A DNA stretch of 19,836 nt from an uncultured delta proteobacterium (lineage in GTDB: Bacteria; RBG-13-61-14; DRUE01): positions 1 to 19,836 of the forward strand of contig CAIUDS010000482.1 of NCBI GenBank assembly GCA_903897985.1, in the 5' to 3' direction. The translations under genes were made by a program, and so were the position numbers. Below the pieces are notes generated by a model, which worked only from the letters and a program-made list of their open reading frames with translations, was not told the origin of the DNA and made no database searches. Positions 6,407 to 15,401 of the stretch are shown in pieces (positions within the stretch are counted from its first letter, which is position 1; each line of letters opens with the position of its first letter).

Positions 6407-7624
6407 TTATGGATTCACCACCAGGTCCGGAACGGTTCGGTCCGCGGTATAGCCATCACCCAGTTGTCCATCAGAATTTGCGCCCCAGCACCAGATTTCA
6501 TTATTACTGCCGTTATTCCATAAGCCGCAGGTATGATAGCCTCCGGCGTCAGCCGACAGGTATCCAGTGCCGGGTACCTGGACTAATTGTGGCTTGTGCC
6601 GATTACTATTGTCGCCGGTGGCCAACTGGCCACTGCCATTCCTTCCCCAGCAATAAAGCCCGGTATTTTTCTTGAGCCCGCAGGTGTGGTCCGCTCCCGC
6701 CCAAACCGCGGCATATTGGGTTCCCACTTTGACCGGAGTCTTCTTCGCTTGGGTTGATCCGATTCCGAGCTGGCCATACTTATCCCATCCCCAGCACCAG
6801 AGCGACCCGTCCTTCTTTTTGGCGCAGGTATGACTTGAGCCCGCGGATACCGATGACCAGTCCTTGGCCGTTCCCGCCTGGGCCGGAACGGAGCGCGGTT
6901 TGGTGGTGCCGTCCCCGAGTTGTCCCTTTGAATTATTACCCCAGCACCAGAGCGTGCCATCCTTCTTGAGCGCGCAGGTATGGGTTTCTCCGGTGGCAAC
7001 GGTTTTCCAATTCTTGGCCTTGCCCACCTGGATCGGGCTGGTGTAATAGGTGACCACTTTGCTCTTTCCCAACTGGCCAAAACTATTATTCCCCCAACAC
7101 CAGAGCGAAAAGTCGCTCTTGATTGCGCAGTTATGGCCCCAGCTGGAATCCATTGAGGTCCAATTCGTGTCCGTGCCGGTCTGAGTCGGGGTCCATTTTT
7201 CAGCCGTGGTTCCATCTCCAATCTGGCCGAGCCAGTTACCACCCCAGCAATAAATGGTCCCGCCGGTTTTTCGGGCGCAACTGAAATCACCGCCCGCGGA
7301 AACTTGCGCCCAATCGGTACTTAAAGTAATTATGCTCGGGGTAAGTTTATCCGTGGTGTTGCCCGTCGCGAGCTGGCCATAGTAATTCCAGCCCCAGCAC
7401 CAGAGATAGTTATTGCTGTCAATAGCGCAGGTGTGAGAATCTCCAGCCGAAACGCTGGCCCAGGCCGTGACATGAGGGACAACGGTTCTTGAGGAAATTG
7501 ATTGCAAAGTTGGTTTGGAGGCCTGATCCGGCGCGGTTCCAGGGTCGGAAATATCCCCGCATCCGATCAGCAGACCCGCAAACATCAACCCCAAAATCGC
7601 CACCAAAAAACCTGAATTCTTCAT
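6407..7624 (-). CDS. RCC1-repeat seven-bladed propeller lipoprotein 7
   Basis: 405 residues: signal and lipobox LLIGC (C22), linker containing PDQASKP, seven blades (about 55-405) ending in VVNP. The ATG at 7624 is preceded by AGGAGGTTGAAG. The linker GCGDISDPGT is almost the same as that of lipoprotein 5, and PDQASK is shared with 5 and 6, showing close descent. Blade 6 has the shared KKNTGLYCWG. Blade 7 has a longer inter-cysteine loop with NNGSNNE, like lipoprotein 6. The gap to the upstream gene is 60 bp, with no obvious promoter, consistent with an operon. Confidence 0.9.
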   Translation of the reverse strand: MKNSGFLVAILGLMFAGLLIGCGDISDPGTAPDQASKPTLQSISSRTVVPHVTAWASVSAGDSHTCAIDSNNYLWCWGWNYYGQLATGNTTDKLTPSIITLSTDWAQVSAGGDFSCARKTGGTIYCWGGNWLGQIGDGTTAEKWTPTQTGTDTNWTSMDSSWGHNCAIKSDFSLWCWGNNSFGQLGKSKVVTYYTSPIQVGKAKNWKTVATGETHTCALKKDGTLWCWGNNSKGQLGDGTTKPRSVPAQAGTAKDWSSVSAGSSHTCAKKKDGSLWCWGWDKYGQLGIGSTQAKKTPVKVGTQYAAVWAGADHTCGLKKNTGLYCWGRNGSGQLATGDNSNRHKPQLVQVPGTGYLSADAGGYHTCGLWNNGSNNEIWCWGANSDGQLGDGYTADRTVPDLVVNP

Positions 7625-7684
7625 CTTCAACCTCCTTGACATTATGGTCTGCCATGCCAGCTTTCCGGCTCCCGGCGCTGTTGA

Positions 7685-8908
7685 TTATGGATTGATGACC
7701 TGGACCGGGGCATTCACAGTGACAGTGTTTCCATTTCCCAACTGGCCGTGATCATTGTTGCCCCAGCACCAGATTTCATGGGTCCCAGCATTATTCCATA
7801 CCCCGCAGGTATGCGCGCTGCCGGCGGCAAAGGAAACATAGCCGGTTCCCGCGTCCCCCACCAGCTTTGGCTTGTGCCGGTCAATGTAATCAGAATTATC
7901 CAACTGGCCACTGTCGTTGTGCCCCCAGCAATAAAGGCCGGTGTTTTTCTTCAATCCGCAGGAATGATAGGTTCCCAGCGCCACCGTTTTCCAGCTATTG
8001 TCAGTTCCAATCCGGACCGGCTTGGTTGTGCTCTTGGTGGTTCCATTTCCCAACTCGCCGAATTGGTTCAATCCCCAGCACCAGAGCGACTTGTCTTTCT
8101 TGATTGCGCAGGTGTGATACCATCCTCCGCCCACCGAGGACCAATTGGCATCGGCGCCCACTTTGGCGGGAACTTTGCGCAATTGATGGCTTCCGATTCC
8201 AAGCTGTCCATTAATGTTTGAGCCCCAGCACCAGAGAGTGCCGTCAGTCCTGACCGCGCAGGTATGATAAGCGCCGGCGGTAAATGATTTCCAGGCTTTA
8301 GTGCCCACCTGCTGCGGGGCGCTATTGATTCCCGCGGTGGTTCCATTCCCAAGTTGGCCATAGTCGCCGCCTCCCCAGCACCAGAGCGATTGATCGGTCT
8401 TCAAGGCGCAACTATGCTCGTAGCCGCTATCCAGCGAGGCCCAATCACTATCCCCGGTTTTGTCCTGGCTCGGGGTCAGTTTGTCACCGGTGGTCCCGTC
8501 CCCCAGTTGGCCGGATCCATTAAAACCCCAGCACCAGAGCGTGTTGGCGGATTTTATGCCGCAGGTGTACCGGCCTCCCGGCGCGACCCTTAACCAGGTG
8601 GAAGATACAACCCAGGCCGGGGTTTTTTTATCCGCGGTGCCGCCATTTCCAAGTTGCCCATAAAGATTGTCGCCCCAGCACCATAGATAAGCATTGTCGC
8701 CGTCAATGCCGCAGGTATGGTTATCCCCGGCAGATACGCTGGCCCAAGTTATAACATGAGGCAAAAAGGGGCTGGAAGAGATTGCTCGCGGTTCAAGCTT
8801 GGAAGCCTGATCCGGCCCGGTTCCGGTATCATTGACCTCTCCGCATCCCATCAACAGGCCCGCAAAAATCAAACCCAGAACTGCCGCCAAAAATCTTTTG
8901 TTGTTCAT
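7685..8908 (-). CDS. RCC1-repeat seven-bladed propeller lipoprotein 6
   Basis: 407 residues: signal and lipobox LLMGC (C22), linker with GTGPDQASK, seven blades (about 55-407) ending in VINP. The ATG at 8908 follows GGAGAAAAA; the longer frame begins right at the end of the upstream gene and is not favoured. Blade 7 carries an expanded loop between its two cysteines (NNAGTHEIWCWG), a position where the paralogues differ most. Blade 6 has KKNTGLYCWG. The 36-bp gap to lipoprotein 5 suggests co-transcription. Confidence 0.9.
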   Translation of the reverse strand: MNNKRFLAAVLGLIFAGLLMGCGEVNDTGTGPDQASKLEPRAISSSPFLPHVITWASVSAGDNHTCGIDGDNAYLWCWGDNLYGQLGNGGTADKKTPAWVVSSTWLRVAPGGRYTCGIKSANTLWCWGFNGSGQLGDGTTGDKLTPSQDKTGDSDWASLDSGYEHSCALKTDQSLWCWGGGDYGQLGNGTTAGINSAPQQVGTKAWKSFTAGAYHTCAVRTDGTLWCWGSNINGQLGIGSHQLRKVPAKVGADANWSSVGGGWYHTCAIKKDKSLWCWGLNQFGELGNGTTKSTTKPVRIGTDNSWKTVALGTYHSCGLKKNTGLYCWGHNDSGQLDNSDYIDRHKPKLVGDAGTGYVSFAAGSAHTCGVWNNAGTHEIWCWGNNDHGQLGNGNTVTVNAPVQVINP

Positions 8909-8944
8909 TTTTTTCTCCGTTTTTGCCATTTTTGACCCGGGCAA

Positions 8945-10153
8945 CTATGGATTCGGCATAAGGGTCGGGACCGAGCGATTAGCGGTGGTTCCGTCCCCGA
9001 GCTGTCCTTGGTGGTTGTATCCCCAGCACCAGAGCTGGTTGTCGGTCGCCTTGGCGCAGGCATACCAATCTCCGACGGCAACCATGGACCAGCCATCTCC
9101 CACTTTTACCGGCTTTTTCTTGGAATAATAACCCGGGGACCCGATCCCAAGTTGCCCCTGGTCATTGTAACCCCAGCACCAGAGACTATTATCTTTCCTG
9201 ATGGCGCAGGTAAAATTCGAGTCTGCGGCCGGCGAGGCCCAGTTGCTGGAAGTTCCCACTTTCACCGGAGACAGTTTCTTTTTCGTGGTTCCATCCCCGA
9301 GCTCTCCCTCATTATTATATCCCCAGCACCATAAGGTGCCATCCTTCTTTTTTGCGCAGGCGTGCCCGCCGCTGCCGGCCGAGACTGAAGACCAGTTGGT
9401 TGCGGTTCCCACCCGGGTGGGCTTATTTTTGCTCGTCTTATTTCCGATCCCGAGCTGACCATAGTTATTGTGTCCACAGCACCAGAGCGATCCACCGGTT
9501 TTTTCCGCGCAGGTAAAGTCTGCTCCAGCCGAGACCTGAGCCCATTTATAGGAAGTCCCGATCCGGGTGGGAGTATTCTTGTCGCTATAAGAGCCATCGC
9601 CCAATTGTCCGTAGGTATTCTCTCCCCAGCAGTAGAGAGAATGATCGCTCTTGAGCGCGCAGATATGACCGCCCCCGCTGGAGATGGCAGCCCAATCCGT
9701 GTCCGAGCCAATCTGGACCGGGGTGTGTCTATCAGCCGTGGTTCCGTCTCCTAACTGGCCTCGATAATTGGCTCCCCAGCAATAAATGGTTCCATCCATC
9801 TTTTTAACGCAGGTAAAATTTCCTCCCGCGGAAACCTGGTCCCAGACCGGATCAATGGAAGGCATGATCGGGCTTTTTAGATCGGCGGTGCTGCCGTCTC
9901 CGACCTGGCCGCTGTCATTCCTGCCCCAGCACCAGACATAGTTATTGCTGTCAATCGCGCAGGTGTGCCCTCCTCCGGCCGAGACGCTGAGCCAGGCGCT
10001 GACCCCGGCTCCACTGCTTGCTGAAGCAAAAGCCGGCCCCGGCTTGGAAGCCTGATCCGGCCCGGTTCCGGGTTCGGAAATATCCCCGCACCCGATCAGC
10101 AGACCCGCCAAAATCAAAACCAGAACTCCCGCCAGAAAATATTTCTTTTTCAT
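8945..10153 (-). CDS. RCC1-repeat seven-bladed propeller lipoprotein 5
   Basis: 402 residues: signal and lipobox LLIGC (C22), linker GTGPDQASKPGP, seven blades (about 54-402) ending in MPNP. The ATG at 10153 follows GGAGGATAAAAA. The fourth blade has WCCG (residues 224-227) in place of the otherwise near-invariant WCWG: the codon at 9478-9476 is TGT (Cys) rather than TGG, giving this protein an odd extra cysteine. Blades 6 and 7 differ from the sisters (no KKNTGLY, no HTCGLW), so its last two blades may have been replaced or diverged. It lies 22 bp after the large 852-residue paralogue. Confidence 0.9.
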   Translation of the reverse strand: MKKKYFLAGVLVLILAGLLIGCGDISEPGTGPDQASKPGPAFASASSGAGVSAWLSVSAGGGHTCAIDSNNYVWCWGRNDSGQVGDGSTADLKSPIMPSIDPVWDQVSAGGNFTCVKKMDGTIYCWGANYRGQLGDGTTADRHTPVQIGSDTDWAAISSGGGHICALKSDHSLYCWGENTYGQLGDGSYSDKNTPTRIGTSYKWAQVSAGADFTCAEKTGGSLWCCGHNNYGQLGIGNKTSKNKPTRVGTATNWSSVSAGSGGHACAKKKDGTLWCWGYNNEGELGDGTTKKKLSPVKVGTSSNWASPAADSNFTCAIRKDNSLWCWGYNDQGQLGIGSPGYYSKKKPVKVGDGWSMVAVGDWYACAKATDNQLWCWGYNHQGQLGDGTTANRSVPTLMPNP

Positions 10154-10175
10154 TTTTATCCTCCGTTATATCTTT

Positions 10176-12734
10176 TCAGGGAAAATTGACGACATCCACC
10201 GGGGTCGTGCTGTATCCGAAAAGTCCATTTCCCAGTTGGCCGTAATAATTATATCCCCAGCACTTGGCGGCTCCGCCCGAGGTCACGGCGCAGGTATGCC
10301 CATACCCTGCGGAAAGGACGGCTATTCCCGAAGTCAGGCCGGAGACATCCACCGGGACATTGCTGTTGGTATTGGCGCCATTACCCAAATTACCATATCC
10401 GTTATATCCCCAGCATTTAACCGCTCCCCCCGAGGTCAAGGCGCAGGAGTGAGCGCTGCCCGCGGAAATCGCGCTGATTCCGGAAGTCAATCCCGAGACA
10501 TCAACCGGGACATTGCTGTTGGAATTTGCCCCGTTTCCGAGTTGACCATTAGTGCCTTGGCCCCAGCATTTGACTGCCCCGCCCGAGGTCAGGGCGCAGG
10601 TATGATAACCATTGGCGGAAATGGCGCTTACCCCGGAAGTCAGGCCCGAGACATCGCCCGGGGTCTTGCGCCTGGCCGCGGTGGTGCCGTCCCCGAGTTC
10701 CAGATAGGTGTTATTCCCCCAGCATTTGACCCCACCGGAGACCAGGGCGCAAGTATGATAAGAACCCCCGGTAATGGCGCTCACCCCGGAAGAAAGCCCG
10801 GAAACATTGACCGGGACATTACTAGTGGCGGTTGAGCCATCTCCAAGTTGACCATACCAGTTCTTTCCCCAACATTTGGCGGCTCCGCCGGTCGTAACCG
10901 CGCAGCTATGGCCGCCGGCCGCGGAAACCACGGTCATTCCCGAGGCAAGACCGGATACGGCAACCGGGACATATCTGTTGGCGGTATCCCCGGTTCCCAG
11001 CCGACCATTGGAACCATTGCCCCAGCATGTGATGCCCTTGGAAGAATTGAGCGCGCAGGCATGCTCGCTGGTCGTGGAAATCGCGACCACTCCGGAGGAA
11101 AGCCCGGAGACATCGGCCGGGACATTGGTGTCAGCAGTGGTTCCATTCCCGAGAATCCCAAGATAATTATATCCCCAGCATTTGACCGCTCCGGAAGAGG
11201 TGAGCGCGCAGGTGTGATAATCGCCCGCGGAAATGCCGGCCATGCCCGCGGTAAGCCCGGAGACAACTCCGGGGACATAGAAATTTTGAGAAACATTATT
11301 GCCGAGTTCGCCATAAGAGTTTTTTCCCCAGCATTTAATTGCTCCCGAATTCATTAACGCGCAGCTATGGCCCTCGCCGGCGGAAACCGCCGCAACATTA
11401 GAGGTAAGCCCGGAAACATCCACCGGGACCTTGCTGTCCACCCGGGTCCCGTTTCCGAGTTGACCATTGGCATTATATCCCCAGCATTTGACCGCTCCGG
11501 TGGAGGTAAGCGCGCAGGTATTGGATCCTTTAGCGGCAATGGCGATCACTCCGGAGGCAAGCCCGGAGACCTCCACGGGAACCTTGCTATCCGCGGTGTT
11601 CCCGTTTCCGAGTTGACCATAGCGATTATATCCCCAGCACTTAACCCCGCCCAAAGAGGTGAGCGCGCAGGCATAATAGCCGGTCGTGGCAAGGGCGCTG
11701 ACTCCGGAGGATAGCCCGGAGACATCAACCGGGACCAAGCTATCCACGGTGTTCCCGGTCCCGAGTTGACCATAGAGGTTCCATCCCCAGCACTTGACTC
11801 CACCCCCAGTGGTCAGGACGCAGGTCTGAAATCCGTAGGCGGAGACATCGCTCACCCCGGAAGTCAGGCCGGACACATCAACCGGGACCAGGCTATCCGC
11901 GGTGTTCCCGGTCCCGAGTTGACCAGAGCTATTGTATCCCCAGCACTTGACCCCGGCCAAAGAGGTGAGCGCGCAGGTATGGCTGGAACCGGCGGAAATG
12001 GCGCTCACTCCGGAAGCAAGCCCGGTGACATCAACCGGGTTCTTATTGGTATCGCTCTTTAGCCCATTTCCAAGTTGACCGTAATTGTTACGCCCCCAGC
12101 ACTTTGCTCCGCCCGAATTGTTAAGGCCGCAGCTATGGTTTCCACCCGCGGAAACCGCGGCCATTCCCGAGGCCAGACCGGACACATCCACCGGGGCCTT
12201 TTTGTCCGCAGTGGTTCCATCTCCCACTTGACCATTTGCGTTATATCCCCAGCATTCGATTCCCCCGGACCCGGTCATGGCGCAGGTATGATTGCCCCCC
12301 GCGGATACCGGAGACATCAGGTAGGTGATATGCCAGGTATATTGCGCCGGAGTGCGATCGGTCTGGCCCGCGGAATTGGTGGCCTTGACCTTGAAGGTAT
12401 GGGCTCCGGGCGCAAGCCCAAAATAGGTTTTCGCGGATTTGCACTTTTGCCAGGGATTAGCGTCCAGCCGGCATTTGTAGGCGCATTTTCCCGCGGTGCA
12501 GGAAAACTTGAACGCCGCGGTGGTGGAATTTGAGACCAAGGCCGGTCTCACGGTCTTGCTGAGCTTGGTGTTAACCGAGGTCTGAGCGCTTTGCTGATGA
12601 GTGAAAAAAGATCCCTTATCCCCGGAAGCTGCATTTCCCGAATCCTTTCCCGGCTCTGGTCCGCAGGAAACGAAAATCAGGAAGCAAAGCAACAAACCAT
12701 AACCAACCCCTTGCCGAATAAAATTTCTTTTCAT
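10176..12734 (-). CDS. Large RCC1-repeat lipoprotein with Ig-like domain and fourteen blades
   Basis: 852 residues. Lipobox FVSC (C24), a low-complexity linker, an Ig-like domain (about 62-138) with four cysteines (C79, C84, C88, C98) and the GAHTFKVKATNSAGQ pattern common in secreted bacterial proteins, then fourteen RCC1 blades (about 139-852), enough for two seven-bladed propellers. Blades here read (K/E)CWG instead of WCWG and end in PVDVSGLxSG, so they are a separate subfamily from the seven sisters. Several blades are nearly identical (3-5, and 12-13), pointing to recent internal duplication. The ATG at 12734 follows GGAGGCTAAAG. Blade 11 is shorter between its cysteines. It sits in the middle of the array with small gaps (66 and 22 bp). 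Confidence 0.92.
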   Translation of the reverse strand: MKRNFIRQGVGYGLLLCFLIFVSCGPEPGKDSGNAASGDKGSFFTHQQSAQTSVNTKLSKTVRPALVSNSTTAAFKFSCTAGKCAYKCRLDANPWQKCKSAKTYFGLAPGAHTFKVKATNSAGQTDRTPAQYTWHITYLMSPVSAGGNHTCAMTGSGGIECWGYNANGQVGDGTTADKKAPVDVSGLASGMAAVSAGGNHSCGLNNSGGAKCWGRNNYGQLGNGLKSDTNKNPVDVTGLASGVSAISAGSSHTCALTSLAGVKCWGYNSSGQLGTGNTADSLVPVDVSGLTSGVSDVSAYGFQTCVLTTGGGVKCWGWNLYGQLGTGNTVDSLVPVDVSGLSSGVSALATTGYYACALTSLGGVKCWGYNRYGQLGNGNTADSKVPVEVSGLASGVIAIAAKGSNTCALTSTGAVKCWGYNANGQLGNGTRVDSKVPVDVSGLTSNVAAVSAGEGHSCALMNSGAIKCWGKNSYGELGNNVSQNFYVPGVVSGLTAGMAGISAGDYHTCALTSSGAVKCWGYNYLGILGNGTTADTNVPADVSGLSSGVVAISTTSEHACALNSSKGITCWGNGSNGRLGTGDTANRYVPVAVSGLASGMTVVSAAGGHSCAVTTGGAAKCWGKNWYGQLGDGSTATSNVPVNVSGLSSGVSAITGGSYHTCALVSGGVKCWGNNTYLELGDGTTAARRKTPGDVSGLTSGVSAISANGYHTCALTSGGAVKCWGQGTNGQLGNGANSNSNVPVDVSGLTSGISAISAGSAHSCALTSGGAVKCWGYNGYGNLGNGANTNSNVPVDVSGLTSGIAVLSAGYGHTCAVTSGGAAKCWGYNYYGQLGNGLFGYSTTPVDVVNFP

Positions 12735-12800
12735 CTTTAGCCTCCTAAATAAATTATTTGGGCTATTGAACAGTCCAACCTTCTTTATTGTTCTCTGCCA

Positions 12801-14012
12801 TTATGGATTCTGCACCAGGGCCGGATAAGTTTGGTCCGCGGTGTTTCCGTTTCCCAACTGACCATATTGATTATTACCCCAGCACCAGATATTAGCGTCA
12901 CTCCACAGCCCGCAGGTATGAAATGCTCCGGCGGCAACCGACAAGTATCCGGTGCCGGCGCTGCTGACCAGGCGGGGTTTATTCCGATTTGCAGTGTCCC
13001 CGGTACAAAGCTGGCCGTGGTTATTATATCCCCAGCAATAAAGCCCGGTGTTTTTTTTCATGGCGCAGGAATGGTCGGCTCCGAGGGAAAGCGATTTCCA
13101 GGTATTGGCCTTTCCGACTTGTACGGGTTTTTTCACGGTGTCGGAAATCCTGCCATTCCCGACCTGGCTAACAAAGTTCGCTCCCCAGCACCAGAGCGTG
13201 CCATCCTTCTTCTTGGCGCAGGTATGTTTATATCCCGTGGAAACCGCAACCCAATTGGTGGCAGTCCCCGCCTTGGCCGGAACACTTTTCCCAACGGTAT
13301 TCCCGATCCCCAGTTGGCCGTTTTCATTATCTCCCCAGCACCAGAGCGAACTGTCGGTCTTGATGGCGCAGGTATGATAACCGCCGGCGGACACGCTCTT
13401 CCAGGATTTGACCAACTGAACCGGTGATTGCTCAAAATAGTTGATGCTGCCGGTCCCAATCTGGCTATACTGGTTAGAGCCCCAGCACCATAGGGTATGA
13501 TTGTTGAGCAGGCCGCACACATGGTTTTCTCCGGCATCCACCGAGACCCAGTCCGGAGAACTCCCCACTTCGGCTGGAGTCCAGCGGTCCGTGGTGGTCC
13601 CGTCGCCGACCTGGCCGTAAAAATTCCATCCCCAGCACCAGACCGTTCCGTTGGTTTTTCTGGCGCAGGTAAAATTTTCCCCGGCCGAAATCTGGGCCCA
13701 GGTATCTATTCCCCCGACTGAAACCCCATGAGGAGTTATATATTCCGCAGTATTGCCGCTTCCGAGCTGGCCGCTGCCGTTAGAGCCCCAGCACCAGGGA
13801 TAAGAATAGTTGGCGTCTATGGCGCAGGTATGATTGTATCCGGAGGAAACGCTGGACCAGGCCGTTACATGCATGGTCGGGGATTTGGTTGAGGATAGTG
13901 CCGGGACCGGCCGGCCCTGCCCATCTTGAGATTCGTTGGGGTTCCCACAGGCCATGAAAAGGAAGGAAAGCATAAAAATCGTGATCGTAACTTTTGAAAA
14001 TAGTTCTTTCAT
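12801..14012 (-). CDS. RCC1-repeat seven-bladed propeller lipoprotein 3
   Basis: 403 residues: signal and lipobox FMAC (C22), a 29-residue linker, seven blades (about 52-403) ending in VQNP. The ATG at 14012 follows GGAGGCGCTAGA, a leader almost identical to that of lipoprotein 2, and the two signal peptides are close relatives (TITIFMLSFLFMACGNPNE here). These two genes are the clearest recent duplicates of the array. Blade 6 has an additional cysteine (GQLCTGD). Blade 7 has HTCGLWSDANIWCWG, identical to that of lipoprotein 1. Confidence 0.9.
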   Translation of the reverse strand: MKELFSKVTITIFMLSFLFMACGNPNESQDGQGRPVPALSSTKSPTMHVTAWSSVSSGYNHTCAIDANYSYPWCWGSNGSGQLGSGNTAEYITPHGVSVGGIDTWAQISAGENFTCARKTNGTVWCWGWNFYGQVGDGTTTDRWTPAEVGSSPDWVSVDAGENHVCGLLNNHTLWCWGSNQYSQIGTGSINYFEQSPVQLVKSWKSVSAGGYHTCAIKTDSSLWCWGDNENGQLGIGNTVGKSVPAKAGTATNWVAVSTGYKHTCAKKKDGTLWCWGANFVSQVGNGRISDTVKKPVQVGKANTWKSLSLGADHSCAMKKNTGLYCWGYNNHGQLCTGDTANRNKPRLVSSAGTGYLSVAAGAFHTCGLWSDANIWCWGNNQYGQLGNGNTADQTYPALVQNP

Positions 14013-14148
14013 TCTAGCGCCTCCTGGTTTTATTACCTTTTCAGGCAGGGGCAAACCTGGTCCCGCGCCCTGCGGAACCGACCCCTGCGCATTATTAAGA
14101 ATTCACGGCCCGGCCGGCAAATAATGTTGGTGTTGTTCGCCCATAGAA
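14013..14148. other. Longest gap inside the propeller array, with inverted repeat
   Basis: This 136-bp gap holds GCAGGGG (14045-14051) and its reverse complement CCCCTGC (14082-14088) around a G/C-rich centre, plus a GC palindrome GGCCCGGCCGGC near 14107-14118. It may be a transcript-processing or attenuation structure dividing the array into two units; no convincing promoter was found. Confidence 0.3.
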
Positions 14149-15360
14149 TTATTGGATCACCTTGCTGCTGGGAGCCAATGAATCCACCGTGGTGCCGTCT
14201 CCGAGCTGGCCGTAGCCATTGGCGCCCCAGCACCAGAGATTGTTGTCGCTCCACAAGCCGCAAGTATGCCCGCCCCCCGCGGAAACCGCCTGATACCCGG
14301 TCCCGGCATTCACCACCATGTGCGGCTTGTGTTGGTCAACCGTATTTCCAATTCCCAATTGTCCATCACCATTCCAACCCCAACAATATAGCCCGCCGGT
14401 GGTCTTTTTCAGGGCGCAATTATGAAACCCCCCTGCGGAAATCGTGTCCCAATTGGAGGCGCTTCCCACTTTGACCGGTTTGGTCACGGTTTTACCGGTG
14501 GCCCCGTTGCCCACCTGGCCATATTTGTTTTGTCCCCAGCACCAGAGCGTGCCATCCTTCTTCTTGGCGCAGGTATGAAAAAATCCCGCGGCAACCAAAG
14601 ACCAGTTGGCCGCGGTTCCCACTTTGGCGGGCGCTTTTTTCTTGGCCAGGGTTCCGATCCCAAGCTCCCCTGATTGGTTGTTGCCCCAACACCAGAGCGT
14701 GCCGTCGGTCTTGATGGCGCAGGTATGCCTTCCCCCGGCGGATACGGTTTTCCAGCTCTTAACCAACTCCACCGGCCCGTATTCGGTGCTAAAAAGGGTC
14801 CCATTTCCAACCTCGCCATAGGCATTTTGTCCCCAACACCAGAGCGAATGATCGCTCTTCAAGCCGCAGGCATGCTCGGTTCCGGCGGTTACCAGGACCC
14901 AATCGGTGTCGGTTCCCACCTGGACCGGGCTGAACCGGTAGCCCGCGGTGGTGCCGTCACCAACCTCCATGCCGTGATTATCCCCCCAGCACCAGAGCGT
15001 ACCTGTGGATTTTCGCGCGCAGCTGAAATACTCTCCGGCGGCAGCCTGGGCCCAATCCGTGTCACTGGTAATCAGGTAGGCGTTTTTTCGGTTGACCGTG
15101 GTTCCATCCCCCAGTTGCGCATATTCATTGACCCCCCAGCACCAGAGCCGGCCGTTGATGTCAATCCCGCAGCTATGAGCTCCTCCCAATGAAACGCTGG
15201 TAAAGGCGCCTAGTATTATGTCTTTTGATTTAACCGAATCCATTCTCGAGGATTGCCCTGAAGCAGAATCGGTTGTGTAATCATTGGGGTCTCCGCAGGC
15301 AATAAAAAAGAAAGAAAACATAAAAATCGTGATCACGATTTGTGAAAAAGATTTTTTCAT
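14149..15360 (-). CDS. RCC1-repeat seven-bladed propeller lipoprotein 2
   Basis: 403 residues: signal and lipobox FFIAC (C22) followed by GDPND, linker, seven blades (about 53-403). It ends in KVIQ rather than the NP of most sisters. The ATG at 15360 follows GGAGGCGCTAAA; the upstream in-frame ATG at 15381 overlaps that ribosome binding site and is rejected. Blade 1 begins with Phe (FTSVS) rather than Trp, and blade 2 has NHGMEVG instead of the usual GQLG, so the first two blades are a little degenerate. Close duplicate of lipoprotein 3. Confidence 0.9.
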   Translation of the reverse strand: MKKSFSQIVITIFMFSFFFIACGDPNDYTTDSASGQSSRMDSVKSKDIILGAFTSVSLGGAHSCGIDINGRLWCWGVNEYAQLGDGTTVNRKNAYLITSDTDWAQAAAGEYFSCARKSTGTLWCWGDNHGMEVGDGTTAGYRFSPVQVGTDTDWVLVTAGTEHACGLKSDHSLWCWGQNAYGEVGNGTLFSTEYGPVELVKSWKTVSAGGRHTCAIKTDGTLWCWGNNQSGELGIGTLAKKKAPAKVGTAANWSLVAAGFFHTCAKKKDGTLWCWGQNKYGQVGNGATGKTVTKPVKVGSASNWDTISAGGFHNCALKKTTGGLYCWGWNGDGQLGIGNTVDQHKPHMVVNAGTGYQAVSAGGGHTCGLWSDNNLWCWGANGYGQLGDGTTVDSLAPSSKVIQ

Positions 15361-15401
15361 TTTAGCGCCTCCTGGTTTCATCGATTTTGCCCTGAGGAAA
15401 A

